From NCBI RefSeq assembly GCF_011516825.1, contig NZ_WOTA01000006.1, positions 124,001 through 188,000 on the forward strand: a DNA stretch of 64,000 nucleotides, in the 5' to 3' direction. Under the pieces are notes generated by a model. That model searched no databases. It saw only the letters and a program-made list of their open reading frames with translations, and was not told where the DNA came from. Made by a program: the position numbers and the translations under genes. Numbering within the stretch: position 1 is the first letter of the stretch; every line of letters begins with the position of its first letter. Shown here one piece after another: positions 63,628 to 64,000 of the stretch. The DNA comes from Acetobacter oeni (lineage in GTDB: Bacteria > Pseudomonadota > Alphaproteobacteria > Acetobacterales > Acetobacteraceae).

Positions 63628-64000
63628 TCAGTCTTTCCACCATTTAACGGGCTGAGGCTCGCCTGTCCCGGCAACGATATGACCGGTTTCAGGGCGGGAT
63701 TCTTTGACGCTGGCGGGCTTTGGCGACGGGCGGATGGATTTCATTTCCTGCCGGAGAGCCTGACGGGACGCACGTTCTGTGGCCAGTTCGGCGGTGCGGT
63801 CAGCCAATTCCATTTCACGGGTGGCGAGTGTCTGCTTCAGTTCGGTGAGAAGCATTTCGGCATGACCGAGGCGTGTTTCCAGCGAGCGCTGCGAAACTTC
63901 CAGGTCGTGAGCATGCCGTTCGGCATCGGCCCGGGCACGTTTTTCCGCTTCCAGTGCACGATTATTCTGCGGGAGTGCAGTCTCAGCCGCTGCAAATGGT
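63628..64000 (-). CDS. Coiled-coil protein, 5' end beyond window
   Basis: At least 124 residues are read on the reverse strand, open to the window edge. They are almost entirely heptad-rich (ALEAEKRARADAERHAHDLEVSQRSLETRLGHAEMLLTEL, then ELADRTAELATERASRQAL). A short tail ends in GEPQPVKWWKD. An internal ATG at 63855 exists, but the coiled coil continues upstream, so the true start is outside. Function is unknown. Confidence 0.65.
   Translation of the reverse strand, partial: PFAAAETALPQNNRALEAEKRARADAERHAHDLEVSQRSLETRLGHAEMLLTELKQTLATREMELADRTAELATERASRQALRQEMKSIRPSPKPASVKESRPETGHIVAGTGEPQPVKWWKD

Noticed and set aside
1-64000. CRISPR arrays, insertion sequences, prophage or rRNA genes
   Set aside because: No regularly spaced repeats, transposase, phage structural genes or rRNA segments were seen on either strand.

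Overview
This 64 kb window is contiguous, gene-dense, GC-rich chromosomal DNA. Several features point to an alphaproteobacterium of the acetic-acid-bacterium type (Acetobacteraceae): the gyrA-coaD-peptidylprolyl isomerase run, the ubiK/YbjN/proC block, the speD-speE and riboswitch-gcvTHP blocks, the DUF6468/MotE flagellar genes, and a preference for GTG/TTG starts. That placement is inferred from gene content; no 16S rRNA lies in the window. There are no insertion sequences, prophage genes or CRISPR arrays.

Layout. Positions 1-6.5 kb hold a truncated GH5 glycosidase, a periplasmic DegP-type protease, two lipoproteins, a glutamine cyclotransferase and tadA. Positions 6.7-15 kb carry a small secreted peptide, a C26 glutamine amidohydrolase, RNA-modification genes (rluB-like, rsmD), an IMPACT protein, a PAP2 membrane enzyme, an SDR protein lacking its catalytic residues, a twice-frameshifted Na+/H+ antiporter pseudogene, and ispE. 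Positions 15-26 kb hold a LysE exporter, a DUF885 peptidase-like protein, a TPR protein, a divergent family-4 uracil-DNA glycosylase, a lytic transglycosylase, a cytochrome P450 and an MFS exporter. Positions 26-30.5 kb hold gyrA-coaD-ppi and tRNA-Lys.

Positions 30.6-36.4 kb form a flagellar motor block: fliL-fliM-DUF6468-motE-like, ending in an unrecognised 898-residue exported protein. Next come the polyamine genes speD and speE, with a structured leader before speD. A tandem glycine riboswitch then precedes the glycine cleavage operon gcvT-gcvH-gcvP.

The most unusual region is 43.6-53.6 kb. A signal-less, RTX-like, probably type-I-secreted repeat protein sits between two giant multidomain glycosyltransferases. 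These share a homologous central GT4-like domain. An ATP-grasp enzyme and an RgpF-like protein follow. I read this as a surface glycoprotein or surface-glycan island; no transporter for it is visible here.

Positions 53.8-64 kb return to housekeeping: an HU protein, tRNA-Gln, a TetR/COQ9-like protein, proC, a YbjN protein, ubiK, hldD, lgt, a NDUFAF7-type methyltransferase, pgeF, a lipoprotein, an iron/cobalamin-type binding protein, a small membrane protein and a truncated coiled-coil protein.
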